Assembly (NCBI RefSeq): GCF_020852615.1
Contig: NZ_JADZAJ010000020.1
Coordinates: 1-52,426, forward strand
Source: Nitrosomonas sp.
GTDB lineage: Bacteria; Pseudomonadota; Gammaproteobacteria; Burkholderiales; Nitrosomonadaceae
Direction: 5' to 3'
DNA: 52,426 bases
The position numbers and the translations under genes are program-made. Shown here piece by piece: positions 1-8,565 of the stretch. Below the pieces are notes generated by a model, which was not told the DNA's origin, did not search any database, and saw only the letters and a list, made by a program, of their open reading frames with translations. Each line of letters starts with the position of its first letter. Position 1 is the first letter of the stretch.

Positions 1-839
1 CTCTGGTCGAATTTTCCCCGTCTGGCTTTTTTTCTGCGCTTATCTTCCTGCTGAGGTGCCGGATTTGCATGATCCGTATCTGCAGGCATGGCTCGATCAG
101 TACTTCGCTGCGATGAGCCCGACTGAATAATTCCCCATAATGGTACCGGCAGGAACGGGCGATACCCTGTATCTGCCTGCAGTCCTTCCAGATCGGGTTC
201 GGGCTGCCGGATGCGCGCGAGCAGACTGGTTATTGCCGGATCGGTGCATCGCTGTCCAAGCAGGGTAAGGACGATTGCTTCTACCGTCTGTTCCTGCGTC
301 GGCAGCGGGCGGTGTAAACGCGATGACAGCATGTGGGTGCACAGTGTCCGGTAAATTTTTTCCAGTCCGGGATAGTGTTTGCAAACATGGCGGCTGATCT
401 GATCAGCGTGGTGAAGAAAAATGAGATCCGCTTGCAGCGGGTCATTCGGGAATGAGGCGGGTGTGGATTTCGGGGCCGATGCAAAAAAAGCAGCCAGCCA
501 GAAATAGCACTGCCGGTTGAGTGATGCTGCCGGGAACAGGCTGATTTCAGCCGGCAGTAATAAGCGCTCCGGATCCAGCACTGCCAGCGGTAGTTTTTCC
601 GTATCACTGCCCAGGCGTTGTTTCAGTTTTCTGCGGTGGCGGGACAGTTGCGGCATGCCGGCAACCAATGGCAGCGTATGGCTGCCACCCATGCCATGAA
701 AGAATGTGCATAGCGAAGCATATACAGATTCGAGTGAAACGGCTGCTGATGGATAGTCCGGAAAGCTGCTCTCAGCCCGGCTGACCAGCCGGTGCCAGAA
801 ACGGCCGATCTGTTCTTCCAGTTCCAGCCATTGCCACAT
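1..839 (-). CDS. norD: NorD, nitric oxide reductase activation protein (N-terminal part, cut by window edge)
   Basis: The frame is open from the ATG at 839 to base 1 with no stop, giving about 279 residues of the N-terminal half. It starts MWQWLELEEQIGRFWHRL, typical of NorD-type proteins. The von Willebrand A domain expected at the NorD C-terminus would lie outside the window. NorD is thought to act with the AAA+ protein NorQ in assembling or inserting metal into the NorCB complex. The start is 5 bases after the norQ stop, so the two are surely co-transcribed and probably translationally coupled. A run of charged and Gln/Lys-rich residues near base 1 looks like a linker before the VWA part. 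The assignment rests on position after norCBQ and on family resemblance, so confidence is good but not complete. Confidence 0.85.
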   Translation of the reverse strand, partial: MWQWLELEEQIGRFWHRLVSRAESSFPDYPSAAVSLESVYASLCTFFHGMGGSHTLPLVAGMPQLSRHRRKLKQRLGSDTEKLPLAVLDPERLLLPAEISLFPAASLNRQCYFWLAAFFASAPKSTPASFPNDPLQADLIFLHHADQISRHVCKHYPGLEKIYRTLCTHMLSSRLHRPLPTQEQTVEAIVLTLLGQRCTDPAITSLLARIRQPEPDLEGLQADTGYRPFLPVPLWGIIQSGSSQRSTDRAMPADTDHANPAPQQEDKRRKKARRGKFDQ

Positions 840-844
840 GGTAT

Positions 845-1636
845 TCAGCCGAAAGTGGCGCGGACCAGTTCAAATAACCCTCGCTGGATTTCCGGCTCAT
901 CGCTCAGCGGTTCGATCAATGCCGCCTGTGCCGCCTGACAGGGATCCAGCCCGGCGGCCATCAGCGTGGCGCAATACACCAGCAAGCGGGTGGAAACACT
1001 TTCTTCCAGATCCGCTTCTTTCAGCAATCGCAGTTGTGTCGCCAGATTGACCAGCGCGGTACAGCGATCCCTGGTCAGGCCACTTTCGCTGGCAATGATG
1101 TCCAGCTCGATTTCCGGTGGCGGGAAATCAAATGACAGAGCAATGAACCGTTGTCGTGTGCTGGGTTTGAGGGCTTTCAGAATATTCTGATAACCCGGAT
1201 TGTAGGACACCACCAGCATGAAGGTATCCGGCGCCTGCAGCGTTTCGCCGGTACGCTCCAGCGGCAGCATGCGCCGGTCATCGGTGAGCGGATGCAGTAC
1301 CACCGTCACATCCTTGCGTGCTTCCACAATTTCATCCAGATAGCAGATACCTCCCTCACGGATGGCGCGGGTCAGCGGGCCGTCCACCCATACCGTTTCT
1401 CCGCCCTTGATCAGAAAACGCCCGGTGAGATCAGCTGCGGTGAGGTCGTCATGGCAGGATACGGTAAACAGCGGCCGCTGCAGCCGTGCGGCCATGTGAG
1501 TGACAAAGCGGGTTTTGCCACAACCGGTCGGCCCTTTCAGCAGCAGTGGCAACCGTCGCTGCCAGGCGGTTTCAAACAGTTCGCACTCATTGCCGACCGG
1601 TACATAGAAAGGTAACTCCATCGTCACCGAAGTCAC
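845..1636 (-). CDS. norQ: NorQ, MoxR-type AAA+ ATPase for nitric oxide reductase
   Basis: A 263-residue MoxR/CbbQ-family AAA+ protein. Seen directly: a Walker A GPTGCGKT close to the N-terminus after LPLLLK, a Walker B-like block ending in CYLDEI, and the sensor region VVSYNPGYQ. NorQ works with NorD as a chaperone-like ATPase needed for active cNOR. The start is uncertain. I use a GTG at 1636, because AAGGGG stands 6 bases upstream of it. An in-frame ATG at 1621 (MELPFYVPVG) has no good ribosome site and would shorten the protein by 5 residues. The open frame runs further upstream into norB but that part has no family resemblance. It lies 46 bases after norB and 5 bases before norD. Confidence 0.93.
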   Translation of the reverse strand: MTSVTMELPFYVPVGNECELFETAWQRRLPLLLKGPTGCGKTRFVTHMAARLQRPLFTVSCHDDLTAADLTGRFLIKGGETVWVDGPLTRAIREGGICYLDEIVEARKDVTVVLHPLTDDRRMLPLERTGETLQAPDTFMLVVSYNPGYQNILKALKPSTRQRFIALSFDFPPPEIELDIIASESGLTRDRCTALVNLATQLRLLKEADLEESVSTRLLVYCATLMAAGLDPCQAAQAALIEPLSDEPEIQRGLFELVRATFG

Positions 1637-1682
1637 AGGAATCCCCTTGGAATACCCGGTAAGCCGGGCTCTGATACAGGTG

Positions 1683-3029
1683 TCATTTGATGGCCGGCTG
1701 CAGTGTGGCTGATGGTGAAACCTGTTTCGAGGCAGGTCCCAGCGCCGCATAAAGATACACCAGCGCTCCGACAAGAAACACGGCACCGGCAAGCAGTCGC
1801 ATCCAGTAGAACAGACCCAGCTGCTGCTGAATTTCCATGAATCCCATACCTACCACCCGTTGCAGGTGGGTTTGCAGCACACCGGCAAAAGTCAGGGTGA
1901 AGGTCATGAACGCCATGGCGGCCGTCATCACCCAGAAACTCCACATGTTCAGAATCTGGTTATACGGCTGTACGTTGCGCAGCTGGGGCAGGGCATAGGT
2001 AAAGAAAGCCAGATTGAGCATGACATAGGCACCATAGAACGCCATGTGCCCGTGGGCGGCAGTAATTTGTGTGCCGTGGCTGTAAAAATTCACGGGTGAG
2101 AAGCTGTGCAGCAATCCCCATATCCCGGCACCGAAAAAAGCCATGACCGGACAACCCAGACTCCAGAGCATGGCTGCCTTGTTGGGATGATTGCGCCCGC
2201 TGCGGTATACCATGTGGAAACACCACAGCACCATGGCAAAGAACGGCATCACTTCCAGTACTGAAAACAGGCTGCCAATCCACTGCCAGTAGCCGGGGGT
2301 GCCAATCCAGTAGTAGTGATGGCCGGTACCCAGCAGTCCGCTGAACAATGCCAGCCCGACGACCACATACAGCCATTTTTCAATCACTTCACGATCCACA
2401 CCGGTCATCTTGATCAGAAGAAAGGCAAGCATGGATGCCATGATCAGTTCCCATACTCCTTCTACCCAGACGTGGACCACATACCACCAGTACATTTTAT
2501 CGAGTGCAAGGTTGCTGGGATTATAGAAGGCGAACAGGAACAGCAGCGCTGCACCCCACATGCCGAGCAGCAGTATCGTCGTTACTACCGTTTTACGCCC
2601 TTTCAGCACTGTCATGGAGACGTTGTAGAGAAACAGCAGAAACGCGATTACCAGCAATACCTTGATCCATAACGGCTGTTCGAGAAATTCCCGTCCCTCA
2701 TGAATCCCTGACAGGTAACTCACCACAGCAGACAGCGCGGCGAAAACGAAAATAAATAACTGCAGCCAGGCAACCCTGGGACTGTGGATGTCGCGCTCAC
2801 TTTCTTCGGGAATCAGGAAATAGGCTGCACCGAAATAACCCAGCAACAGCCATACCAGCAGAGCGTTGGTGTGAATCATCCTGATGATATGAAACGGCAG
2901 GCTCTCCGACAGAAAGTTGGGTATGGCATAAATGCTGCCGGCCAGCACACCGGCCAGCACCTGAACCAGGAACAGTGATAGTGCCGCGATGAAATACGGA
3001 TAAGCCAGTTTCTGAGTTGCATACTTCAT
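1683..3029 (-). CDS. norB: Nitric oxide reductase subunit B (cytochrome b, heme/non-heme iron catalytic subunit)
   Basis: A 448-residue polytopic membrane protein, the usual length for cNOR NorB. It reduces two NO to N2O at a heme b3/FeB site. Visible ligand motifs: an early HTN in IRMIHTNALLVW, the VHVWVEGVWE segment with one FeB histidine and the conserved glutamates, GTGHHYYWIGTP with the two further FeB histidines, and AAHGHMAFYG with the two heme-binding histidines. About 12 hydrophobic segments can be counted. There is no quinol-binding N-terminal extension, so it is the cytochrome c-dependent cNOR type and fits with the separate norC 39 bases upstream. In ammonia oxidisers this enzyme removes NO made during ammonia oxidation or nitrite reduction. 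Confidence 0.97.
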   Translation of the reverse strand: MKYATQKLAYPYFIAALSLFLVQVLAGVLAGSIYAIPNFLSESLPFHIIRMIHTNALLVWLLLGYFGAAYFLIPEESERDIHSPRVAWLQLFIFVFAALSAVVSYLSGIHEGREFLEQPLWIKVLLVIAFLLFLYNVSMTVLKGRKTVVTTILLLGMWGAALLFLFAFYNPSNLALDKMYWWYVVHVWVEGVWELIMASMLAFLLIKMTGVDREVIEKWLYVVVGLALFSGLLGTGHHYYWIGTPGYWQWIGSLFSVLEVMPFFAMVLWCFHMVYRSGRNHPNKAAMLWSLGCPVMAFFGAGIWGLLHSFSPVNFYSHGTQITAAHGHMAFYGAYVMLNLAFFTYALPQLRNVQPYNQILNMWSFWVMTAAMAFMTFTLTFAGVLQTHLQRVVGMGFMEIQQQLGLFYWMRLLAGAVFLVGALVYLYAALGPASKQVSPSATLQPAIK

Positions 3030-3068
3030 AAATGTTCTCCTTTGGATGGAATGGTTCAGAGGGGGAAA

Positions 3069-3521
3069 TCAGCCTGCTGTATTAGGTGGCCACCCTTGTG
3101 TATTGATACGGCTTGTCCATTCAAAAAAATCGATCAGATCATCGAGTTCCTGCTCGCTCAGATTGAACTGCGGCATCTGGCGTCGCCCCGGTACACGGGT
3201 CGGCTGGGCCCGCATCCACGCTTTCAGGCCCATTCTGGCGCCTTCCGGATGATCACGCCCGCCATAGCGTACCCACACGTTGCCCAGCTCCGGAGCAAAA
3301 TAAGCGCCTTCGCCCAGCAGCGAATGGCAGTTGATGCAGGCATTGCGTTCCCACACATGCTTTCCCCGGGCGACAGATTCAGTCAGGGTTGATTCATCTG
3401 TCGAAGTGTTGACGATATAAAAATGGGTATGAATGGAGAGCGCGATGAAAAGGATTACAAAGAAAGCTGTCCCTCCGTAAAAAATATTGCGAGCCGCTGA
3501 TTTGGTAAGTCTTTCACTCAT
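3069..3521 (-). CDS. norC: Nitric oxide reductase subunit C (membrane-anchored cytochrome c)
   Basis: A 150-residue protein with one N-terminal membrane anchor (IFYGGTAFFVILFIALSIHT) and a periplasmic cytochrome c domain. The heme c motif CINCH follows soon after, then GEGAYFAPELGN as in NorC of denitrifiers. The Met ligand is probably in RRQMPQFNLS near residue 122. It passes electrons from soluble cytochrome c to NorB. It is the first gene of norCBQD. The ATG at 3521 is preceded by AAGGGG. Between this start and the RNase T2 stop at 3748 lie 226 bases that must hold the operon promoter. Confidence 0.96.
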   Translation of the reverse strand: MSERLTKSAARNIFYGGTAFFVILFIALSIHTHFYIVNTSTDESTLTESVARGKHVWERNACINCHSLLGEGAYFAPELGNVWVRYGGRDHPEGARMGLKAWMRAQPTRVPGRRQMPQFNLSEQELDDLIDFFEWTSRINTQGWPPNTAG

Positions 3522-3584
3522 TATTTTCCCCTTGTTATATATTTTTCAGATGGTTGCGAAACGCGACCGGAGCGGCTGAATTTT

Positions 3585-3602
3585 TCATATAAGCCGATAT
3601 GA
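3585..3602 (-). promoter_or_regulatory. Inverted repeat upstream of norC, possible regulator site
   Basis: TCATAT-N6-ATATGA is a perfect 6-base inverted repeat about 65-80 bases before the norC start, inside an AT-rich stretch. I could not match it with confidence to an NsrR, NNR/DNR (TTGAT-N4-ATCAA) or NorR consensus. It is only a candidate operator for the norCBQD operon. Confidence 0.25.
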
Positions 3603-3747
3603 TGTCCTTATATTATTTTTGCATATCTTGTCTGATGGATTGCCGGCGCACAAGTGATTCCTGTATGGAAATAAAACTATTTTTATGGAATCCGGAAAAG
3701 TAGCCTGATTGATCCGGGCCGGCAGTACTGTGCGATTATCCGGATGA

Positions 3748-4749
3748 TCACTGGCCAATGGCGTCAATCAGGAAGGCCTCCCCGCAATCTGATTCTGCTT
3801 GCAGGGGTGCTTCCGGTATCAGTTTTTCGAGATCAGTGCCATACGCCAGACTGATAGATAAATTCAGTCTGACTTCAATCAGCATGCCTTTGTCGCAGGT
3901 AAGGCTGATCCGGTCTTTGGCGGCGGGCCCCAGCACGGCAATGATCCGGCTGATGAAATCTTCGGTACGCACTTGCTGGCCAATCTTTCGATTCATGAAG
4001 TAAGCCATGCCGGCATCGTTAAATTGCCGGGTGAGGTCAGTTGCCAGATCGAAATAGCTTTCCATTGACCAGCGGGAGCAGGTGCCGTGTTTGTGCCATT
4101 CGTGACGTTCCAGACAGGAGCCTGCGTTTACGCTCGGCATCACTTCAGCCAGAGAAGCTTGGGAATCCGTATCAAGTGTCACTGCCGGATAATCACAAAA
4201 ATCAGTTTTCTGGTTTTTGATTTCTCCGCAGAAACCATAATGAGTGCCGCAATTTTTTTTGTTGGGCCACAGACCATGCAGTGTGAAATGCCTGGCCTGA
4301 TAGGCTCCGGGATCAGTGATCCTGCACTCGGCTTTGTCAGGCCTGGTTTCGCAGAACGCAGGCTGCCATGACAATGCCAGAACATAGCTGTCAGCCTGTC
4401 CGGCAATACGGCAGCTGTCGCCATTATTGTCGCTATGACTGCCATCACTTAATCGGGCTTCACCGCAACCGGCATTGACCCAGCGTTCTTTCGGACTGGC
4501 TGTGGGTACGGTTATCCGGTACCAGGCCGGATTGCCGGCGGGTAGAAGTTCGATAATGTTGTACTTGTAACCCGGTTGGATGCGTGCATTATCCGGGTTG
4601 GTTGATTTGTTTTTGGAGACAAAAGCCGGGCAGGTTTGTCTGGCGGTAAATTCACCTGAAGCCTTTTCCGCCCATGCAGGCTGAAAACAGGTAAGCACCA
4701 AAATGATCAGAAACAGACGTAGAGCCCTATTTTTTACGAGGGGTATCAC
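3748..4749 (-). CDS. Secreted ribonuclease T2 family protein
   Basis: A 333-residue protein with a signal peptide (hydrophobic LFLIILVLTCF, cut probably after PAWA). Both RNase T2 catalytic blocks are present: HGLWPN at residues 158-163 and HEWHKHGTC at 216-224, giving the two catalytic histidines and the glutamate. Several cysteines suggest disulfides in the periplasm. Residues about 30-100 form an extra N-terminal part (QTCPAFVSKNKSTNP to ERWVNAGCG) resembling the SH3-like module seen in some bacterial RNase T2 proteins. It would cleave single-stranded RNA outside the cytoplasm, for nutrient scavenging or defence. The start is GTG at 4749 with GAGAG upstream. It sits between the nor operon and a flavoprotein gene on the same strand, but nothing ties it to either. 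Confidence 0.9.
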   Translation of the reverse strand: MIPLVKNRALRLFLIILVLTCFQPAWAEKASGEFTARQTCPAFVSKNKSTNPDNARIQPGYKYNIIELLPAGNPAWYRITVPTASPKERWVNAGCGEARLSDGSHSDNNGDSCRIAGQADSYVLALSWQPAFCETRPDKAECRITDPGAYQARHFTLHGLWPNKKNCGTHYGFCGEIKNQKTDFCDYPAVTLDTDSQASLAEVMPSVNAGSCLERHEWHKHGTCSRWSMESYFDLATDLTRQFNDAGMAYFMNRKIGQQVRTEDFISRIIAVLGPAAKDRISLTCDKGMLIEVRLNLSISLAYGTDLEKLIPEAPLQAESDCGEAFLIDAIGQ

Positions 4750-4780
4750 AATTTTCTCTCTGGCTGATAATGGGTTACAA

Positions 4781-4810
4781 GGCTGGCGTTATTTCCAGCC
4801 GCTATGCGGC
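4781..4810 (-). other. Two overlapping hairpins in the RNase T2 leader
   Basis: In the 143 bases between the flavoprotein stop and the RNase T2 start are two perfect hairpins that share three bases. One is GGCTGG-N8-CCAGCC (4781-4800), the other GCCGC-TAT-GCGGC (4798-4810). They cannot both form fully. Neither is followed by a T run on the minus strand, so they do not look like a classical terminator. They may end the upstream transcript or shape the RNase mRNA leader. Confidence 0.35.
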
Positions 4811-4892
4811 AGTCATTTTATGTGAAGCAAGATGGTGATTGTGCAATGATCGGGCGGAAACCTGAAAACAGTAAGCAGGTTGAAATAATGTT

Positions 4893-6386
4893 TTATACGT
4901 GTCTGGCCGGTTTTATTTCCGGGTACGGGTGCAGTATGTTCAGTGCAACACTCTTGCCGGCTGTTTCAACGATGCGTATGTGTTCCCGGCGCAGTTCGCG
5001 GGCGTGCTGCAATCCGCAGGAGTGGGCGATCATGTCAATTTCGTGATTGAAGTTGGTGGCGTAATTGGCTACCCGCAGATATTTTTCTTCCACTACCAGG
5101 CCGCGCTGCAGACGCGGGTTATGCGTGGTGATACCGGTTGGGCATGTGTTCAGGTGACAGCGCATGGCCTGGATACATCCCAGGGAAAACATGAATCCGC
5201 GTGCAGTATTGACAAAATCCGCACCTACACATAACGCCCATGCGCCCTGTGCGGAAGTCACCAGTTTTCCCGCTGCGATGACGCGGATACGCTGTTTCAG
5301 ATCAGATTCAATCAGGGAGTCAATGACGCGTGGCAATGCTTCGGTAATTGGTAGCCCTGCGTGGTCGATCAGTGTTTGCGGCGCGGCGCCGCTGCCACCT
5401 TCCCCGCCATCAATCGTCAGGAAATCAGGCGCATATTCCAGACCGCGGCGCAGGATGGCATCACACAGCTCGTTGATGAAATGCCAGCCGCCAATGGCTG
5501 TTTTGACACCAACCGGCCGCCCGGTCAGTTCCCGGATAAAAGCTACCTGATCCAGTAATTCATCAATATTGCCAATGTCGTGATGCCGGTTTGGGCTGAT
5601 GGAATCCTGCCAGGGCGGAATGCCCCGAATGGCAGCTATTTCCGGATTGACTTTGGAAGCGGGCAGCATGCCGCCTTTGCCCGGTTTGGCTCCCTGAGAA
5701 AGCTTGATTTCGAATGCGCTGACAGATTGAGCGATTTCACGGGCACGGGCGGCAGAAAAATTTCCCTGCATATCCCGAATACCATATTTGGCTGTACCGA
5801 TCTGCATGATGCGATCACATTCCCCTTCCAGATGGCAGGGGGCCAGTCCGCCTTCACCTGTGTTCAGCCAGCAGCCTGCTTTGGCTGCACCGAGTGACAG
5901 GGCGCGCACCGCCGGTATGGAAATGGCACCATAACTCATGGCGCTGATATTGATGATGGAGCGTGCCAGGAAGGGCTGGTCACAGTAGCCTTCGCCAATG
6001 GCCAGAGCCGGGGTGGGCAGCTGATCTTCTTCCAGGATAGGGAAAGCAGCATTGACGAAAATGAATGCACCGGGCTCGCGTAAATCGTAAGTGGAACCGA
6101 AACCGACAGTGCCGCCCTTGTTTTTGGCATTTTTATATACCCAGCGGCGGGTGGCGCGGTTGAATGGCATTTCATCACGGTCACCGGAGAACAGGTACTG
6201 ACGGAAATATTTTCCCTGAATTTCGAAAAAATAGCGTAACCGCCCGATAATGGGATAATTACGCAGTATGGTGTGTTTTTCCTGGGTGGCATCACGAATG
6301 AAAAAAGTCACGACAGTACCAGCGACGATCAATCCGAGAAGGGTTCCGATACCGTTGAGAATCAGGCTAAACAGGCCGTCCGGCAT
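4893..6386 (-). CDS. Membrane-anchored FMN-binding glutamate synthase-like protein
   Basis: A 497-residue protein of the GltB central/FMN domain family, stand-alone and without the glutaminase domain. A membrane segment near the N-terminus (LILNGIGTLLGLIVAGTVV) anchors it. The flavin domain is visible from about residue 120, with SYGAIS, the KLSQGAKPGKGG loop and LTIDGGEGGSGAAP. A 3Fe-4S cysteine set is intact: C404, C410 and C415 within GCIQAMRCHLNTC. The substrate is unknown. The family is usually annotated as glutamate synthase but many members may be other dehydrogenases. I use the ATG at 6386. A longer frame to 6443 would overlap the divergent nadC start by 12 bases and adds unrelated residues. 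GGAA stands before 6386. With nadC it forms a head-to-head pair with only 45 bases between starts. Confidence 0.88.
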   Translation of the reverse strand: MPDGLFSLILNGIGTLLGLIVAGTVVTFFIRDATQEKHTILRNYPIIGRLRYFFEIQGKYFRQYLFSGDRDEMPFNRATRRWVYKNAKNKGGTVGFGSTYDLREPGAFIFVNAAFPILEEDQLPTPALAIGEGYCDQPFLARSIINISAMSYGAISIPAVRALSLGAAKAGCWLNTGEGGLAPCHLEGECDRIMQIGTAKYGIRDMQGNFSAARAREIAQSVSAFEIKLSQGAKPGKGGMLPASKVNPEIAAIRGIPPWQDSISPNRHHDIGNIDELLDQVAFIRELTGRPVGVKTAIGGWHFINELCDAILRRGLEYAPDFLTIDGGEGGSGAAPQTLIDHAGLPITEALPRVIDSLIESDLKQRIRVIAAGKLVTSAQGAWALCVGADFVNTARGFMFSLGCIQAMRCHLNTCPTGITTHNPRLQRGLVVEEKYLRVANYATNFNHEIDMIAHSCGLQHARELRREHIRIVETAGKSVALNILHPYPEIKPARHV

Positions 6387-6431
6387 AGTTTTTCCGTATT
6401 TTTGAGATAGTAAAAGGGCTGAGTTTGAAGC

Positions 6432-7280
6432 ATGTTGCAGCATGAAGCAATGAGTGACCAGGTGCGCTTCGCACTGGCAGAAGATGTTGGTACGGGTGAT
6501 TTAACAGCGTCCCTCATCCCGGCCGGGAAATGCCTGGACGCCCGGGTGGTTGCCCGGGAATCTGTCGTGGTTTGCGGTATGCCATGGTTTGAAGAAAGTT
6601 TTCACCAGTTGTCGTCTTCCATCAGGATTGACTGGCACGTGAAGGAAGGGCAGCAGGTTAATGGCGATCAGATTTTGTGTGTGCTCAGAGGGGATGCCCG
6701 GGCACTGCTGACTGGAGAGCGCACTGCCCTGAATTTCCTGCAGATGCTTTCTGCTGTGGCGACCCGTACCCGACGGTTTGTTGACGTGGTTGAGGGCACC
6801 GGAGCACAGATTGTCGATACCCGTAAAACGCTGCCCGGGTTACGTCTTGCACAAAAATATGCGGTACGGTGCGGGGGGGGAGTTAACCATCGTACCGGGC
6901 TCTATGATGGCATCCTGATCAAGGAAAACCATATTATTGCAGCCGGCAGTATTGAGGCTGCCCTGCACAAGGCTGCTGAAATTGTTCCGCCTGGCGTGTT
7001 TGTCCAGATCGAGGTGGAAACACAGGATGAGCTGGTGCAGGCTCTGTCTGCCGGGGCGCGTATGGTCCTGCTGGATAACTTTGATCTGCCCGGCCTGCGG
7101 GATGCAGTCACTTTTAACCGGCAGTTTCCGGGCGGGCCTGCTGTGCTTGAAGCCTCCGGTAACGTAACGCTTGGTACAGTGCGGGCGATTGCTGAAACAG
7201 GGGTGGATCGGATTTCAATCGGCAGCCTGACCAAGGATATACAGGCAGCCGATTTGTCGATGCGTTTCCAGTCCGGATAA
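6432..7280 (+). CDS. nadC: Nicotinate-nucleotide pyrophosphorylase (quinolinate phosphoribosyltransferase)
   Basis: A 282-residue NadC, last step of de novo NAD precursor synthesis: quinolinate plus PRPP gives nicotinate mononucleotide, CO2 and pyrophosphate. Family marks: LAEDVGTGDLTASLIP at the N-terminus, LTGERTALNFLQ, the active-site stretch DTRKTLPGLRLAQKYAV, GGGVNHRTGLYDGILIKENH, and EASGNVTLGTVRAIAETGVD near the end. Two starts are possible, ATG at 6432 or in-frame ATG at 6450; neither has a strong ribosome site. It is cytoplasmic. nadA and nadB are not in the window. A hairpin at 7290-7319 follows, then the convergent fliK. Confidence 0.96.
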   Translation: MLQHEAMSDQVRFALAEDVGTGDLTASLIPAGKCLDARVVARESVVVCGMPWFEESFHQLSSSIRIDWHVKEGQQVNGDQILCVLRGDARALLTGERTALNFLQMLSAVATRTRRFVDVVEGTGAQIVDTRKTLPGLRLAQKYAVRCGGGVNHRTGLYDGILIKENHIIAAGSIEAALHKAAEIVPPGVFVQIEVETQDELVQALSAGARMVLLDNFDLPGLRDAVTFNRQFPGGPAVLEASGNVTLGTVRAIAETGVDRISIGSLTKDIQAADLSMRFQSG

Positions 7281-7289
7281 TTCTGGAAA

Positions 7290-7319
7290 GCACGCAATCC
7301 AGTCGGGCGGGATGCGTGC
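7290..7319. terminator. Hairpin between convergent nadC and fliK
   Basis: GCACGC at 7290-7295 pairs with GCGTGC at 7314-7319 and ATCC at 7297-7300 pairs with GGAT at 7310-7313, with one bulged A. It lies between the stops of nadC and fliK. There is no clear T run on either side, so it may be a processing or blocking hairpin rather than a full intrinsic terminator. Confidence 0.45.
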
Positions 7320-7332
7320 GACGATTCCCTGA

Positions 7333-8508
7333 CTACGCAAACGTATCAATAATGCCCGCATGCCTGATGATCTGCCGGGCTGACGTTTGCGAGCCGGCTG
7401 AATCGTAGCGGAAATGACCACGGCCATTTTCTGCCGGGTGGCGGGGTGTTTGCTGTCCGTTTTCTGCCTGCTGTCCGGGAGTATCTGCACTGACTGAGGT
7501 ATCCGTCAGCGTGATGCCGTTTTCTGCCATGATCTCGCGCAATCTTGGCAGATTGGCTTCGATGGCATCACGTACCCCCGCGTGATGGGAAATAAAATGG
7601 GCGGTCAGTTGCTGATCAGCCGAAATCTGTAACGAAATTTCTATCGGGCCAAGATGAGCGGGGTGCAGTTTCAGCTCCGCCGCCTGCATTCGCTGTGTGG
7701 CCAGCCAGGTGATTTTCCGGCCAAACTCTTCCGGCCAGTCCGGGTGTCCGAATTCTGCGGCAACTGCCGGGGAATCTTTCGTGGTGCTGTCTGTGGAATC
7801 AATAAGTGGCGTACCGCTGGCATGAACAGCTGCAGGAGTCGCGGCAGATGGCAGGATTTTGCCGCTGTCGGCAAAATTTGCCGTATCCGTTGTCTGATTA
7901 TTGGCCAGGTCCGGTAATGTCCCGTTTGGGCCGGATATATCCAAACCTTGCTGAAAATGTACTTCGACAGGTCCGGGGCGGGCGGGGCCAGGGCGTTCGT
8001 TTGCCGGTGTGAGCATGGTGGTACTTGCACCGCTGTTTCCGGGGGTTGGCTGCAACAGGGCGGGAGTACGCTGCGCAAAATCCCCGGGGGCGAATGGCGG
8101 ATTTGCCGGTATTGCTGCCGGTAACGGGGTATCTCCAGCGGATATGTCGGGCGTATCTGCTGCCGGGTAACCGGTATCGGGTGCCAGATTTGCGGATAAC
8201 ATGGATAACAGCTCTTCTGGCGCTGCTTCAGGAACGGGCCGGGGCTCACTGACGGGGGCGGTCATCATGCTGATCATGAGTGAATCGGCGGGTAACGCAA
8301 GCACCGGATTCTCGGCATCGGTATCATCTTTAACGTCCGGAGCTTCTCCCGCCATGCGGGTCAGAATGTTGCCAAAAACCTGGCCAAAGACTGGTTCGGC
8401 AGGTTGTCCGGTAGTATCAGGGCTGGCAGCGCCCGGTAAAAGCGTTGTCATGGGGTCGCTGGTTGCAGCGGGCAAACCGGGGCTGGAGATGGCTGGCAGA
8501 TTTGGCAT
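7333..8508 (-). CDS. fliK: Flagellar hook-length control protein FliK
   Basis: A 391-residue protein with the FliK plan: a long Pro/Ala/Thr-rich disordered N-terminal part (to about residue 250) and a compact C-terminal Flg_hook domain. The latter is recognised by LKLHPAHLGPIEISLQ and VRDAIEANLPRLREIMAENG. FliK measures hook length during export and signals FlhB to switch substrate. The start chosen is the ATG at 8508, because AAGGAG lies 4 bases before it. A TTG at 8550 in the same frame is unlikely. It is the last gene of fliFGHIJK. A second FliK-like gene is at 18420-19433. Confidence 0.9.
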   Translation of the reverse strand: MPNLPAISSPGLPAATSDPMTTLLPGAASPDTTGQPAEPVFGQVFGNILTRMAGEAPDVKDDTDAENPVLALPADSLMISMMTAPVSEPRPVPEAAPEELLSMLSANLAPDTGYPAADTPDISAGDTPLPAAIPANPPFAPGDFAQRTPALLQPTPGNSGASTTMLTPANERPGPARPGPVEVHFQQGLDISGPNGTLPDLANNQTTDTANFADSGKILPSAATPAAVHASGTPLIDSTDSTTKDSPAVAAEFGHPDWPEEFGRKITWLATQRMQAAELKLHPAHLGPIEISLQISADQQLTAHFISHHAGVRDAIEANLPRLREIMAENGITLTDTSVSADTPGQQAENGQQTPRHPAENGRGHFRYDSAGSQTSARQIIRHAGIIDTFA

Positions 8509-8565
8509 GGCGCTCCTTAGAGGGGTTGGTTTCTGTATAACAGATACCAAGCAGTTTCTATGCCA

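Noticed and set aside
97..607. Two open frames (97-384 and 281-607, minus strand) in the first 600 bases
   Set aside because: They are out of frame with norD, which is open over the whole of 1-839 with a good start and family-like residues.
3585..3767. 60-residue minus-strand frame upstream of norC
   Set aside because: It overlaps the RNase T2 end, has no ribosome site and no recognisable domain; it lies where the norC promoter must be.
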